A stretch of 64,000 bases of DNA from Thalassotalea sp. PP2-459 (GTDB lineage: Bacteria; Pseudomonadota; Gammaproteobacteria; Enterobacterales; Alteromonadaceae): contig NZ_MKQD01000029.1 in NCBI RefSeq assembly GCF_001913705.1, positions 1-64,000 on the forward strand, written 5' to 3'. Made by a program: the position numbers and the translations under genes. The first letter of the stretch is position 1, and each line of letters starts with the position of its first letter. Below the pieces are notes generated by a model that saw only the letters and a list, made by a program, of their open reading frames with translations, had not been told where the DNA came from and did no database searches. This document shows, in pieces, positions 63,252 through 64,000 of this stretch.

Positions 63252-63316
63252 GACCTTGCTTATCTGAGTAAGGTCAAAAACCGATATTGGTACTCTGGAG
63301 CTAATATCGGTTTTTT
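63252..63316 (+). terminator. Tandem hairpins ending ilvC
   Basis: GACCTT/AAGGTC (63252-63275) is followed at once by AACCGATATT/AATATCGGTT with a 14-nt loop and six T. The second hairpin is a good intrinsic terminator; the first may protect the 3' end. Confidence 0.85.
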
Positions 63317-63421
63317 ATTACCTGATATCCTTTGATTGATAATATTACTGTGTATCAATAAGGCATTACGTATTTGTATTACCCTTATGAGCTGTTTAAT
63401 CAAAGGAGTATTCCTTTCGGA

Positions 63422-64000
63422 TTATTCTCTAATTTGACCGTCACCAACAACAATAAATTTTTCTGTGGTTAGGGCGGTTAACCCCATCGGGCCATACGCG
63501 TGTAATTTACTGGTTGAAATGCCAATTTCAGAGCCTAAGCCCAATTGACCGCCATCAGAGAAACGAGATGAAGCATTCGACATGACTACTGATGAGTTTA
63601 TTTGACGAATAAATGTTTGGCATCGGCTAACATCTTGGCTGACGATGACTTCAGTATGATCAGAAGTAAACTGATTAATGTGTTCAACTGCCTGATCATA
63701 TGAAGATACTATTTTAATCGCGATTTCATGGGCGAGGTATTCTGTATGGTAGTCTTCATCAGTAGCGCGGCTTGCACCTGTGAAATAGGGCTGGCTGAGT
63801 TCACAAGCATGCACTTTGACCTGCTTGTCTGCTAACGCATTGGCTGCTATCGGTAAAAAAGTGTCAGCAATGTCTTTATGGATAAGCATGGTTTCAAAGG
63901 CGTTACAGGCACTAGGTTTCTGTGTTTTACCGTTGATTAGAATATTGATGGCCTTGTTAGTATCAGCAAATTTGTCGATATATAAATGGCAAACGCCTTT
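63422..64000 (-). CDS. proA: Gamma-glutamyl phosphate reductase ProA (5' end outside window)
   Basis: ProA reduces gamma-glutamyl phosphate to glutamate semialdehyde in proline synthesis. The frame stays open to the window edge (KGVCHLYIDKFADTNKA), so this is the C-terminal 192 codons. The catalytic cysteine is in QKPSACNAFETM, and the NADP/aldehyde-dehydrogenase end is SSRFSDGGQLGLGSEIGIST. A short stem (AAAGGA/TCCTTT) lies just after the stop. proB would be expected upstream outside the window. Confidence 0.95.
   Translation of the reverse strand, partial: KGVCHLYIDKFADTNKAINILINGKTQKPSACNAFETMLIHKDIADTFLPIAANALADKQVKVHACELSQPYFTGASRATDEDYHTEYLAHEIAIKIVSSYDQAVEHINQFTSDHTEVIVSQDVSRCQTFIRQINSSVVMSNASSRFSDGGQLGLGSEIGISTSKLHAYGPMGLTALTTEKFIVVGDGQIRE

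Noticed and set aside
63402-63417. AAAGGA/TCCTTT stem as terminator of proA
   Set aside because: Only 6 bp, AT-rich and without a convincing U-run on the minus strand; mentioned with proA but not called.

Overview
The window is a continuous stretch of chromosome from an AT-rich, Gram-negative gammaproteobacterium. The gene order (ftsYEX-rpoH, tatABCD, gppA-rhlB/trxA-rho, ubiD-fre, hem and dap-uvrD blocks, rarD-yigI-recQ, ilvGMEDA/comM, ilvY/ilvC), the many cyclic-di-GMP proteins and the small Alteromonadales-type hypotheticals suggest a marine member of the Alteromonadales, most like Colwellia or Thalassotalea. That placement is an inference from layout and protein style and was not checked by a search. 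I see no rRNA, tRNA, CRISPR array, prophage or insertion sequence.

Layout. 1-3.8 kb: 3' part of ftsY with a perfect Pro-Glu hexanucleotide repeat, then ftsE, ftsX and rpoH. 4-7.6 kb: a GAF-GAF-GGDEF-EAL protein and an unknown envelope protein. 7.7-13.7 kb: tatABC, tatD, a 7TM diguanylate cyclase, hemB and a DMT permease. 13.6-21.8 kb: gppA-rhlB, divergent trxA, rho, ubiD-fre, a two-TM protein and arfA, whose stop codon lies in the loop of a 22-bp hairpin. 21.9-27.7 kb: chrA, then a minus-strand cyaY-hemC-hemD-hemX-hemY cluster. 27.8-33.7 kb: lptM-lysA-dapF-DUF484-yigB-uvrD, lacking the xerC expected after DUF484. 33.7-39.1 kb: a frameshifted REC-REC-GGDEF gene, a TonB-dependent receptor and a YfiR-domain histidine kinase. 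39.1-43.8 kb: rarD, yigI, recQ, a cytochrome c and two small conserved genes. 43.8-47.8 kb: a degenerate GGDEF protein, a cyclic-di-GMP-I (GEMM) riboswitch with its own near-consensus promoter, and a TPR protein with a GGDEF-like remnant. 47.9-52 kb: rep, ubiK, an unknown secreted protein and an SPFH protein. 52-63.2 kb: ilvL-ilvG-ilvM-ilvE-ilvD-ilvA with a readable attenuator, comM, ilvY and ilvC. 63.4-64 kb: the 3' part of proA.

How the genes work together. Most of the window is housekeeping: membrane protein targeting, Tat export, heme, ubiquinone, lysine/DAP and branched-chain amino acid synthesis, and DNA repair helicases. Over this lies a scattered cyclic-di-GMP layer: one probable dual-domain enzyme, one intact cyclase, one broken cyclase, two proteins with eroded GGDEF domains, a YfiR-type sensor kinase and one riboswitch. 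The strongest discovery candidate is the 43.8-47.8 kb locus, where the riboswitch sits between two genes for eroded GGDEF-type proteins and reads toward one of them.
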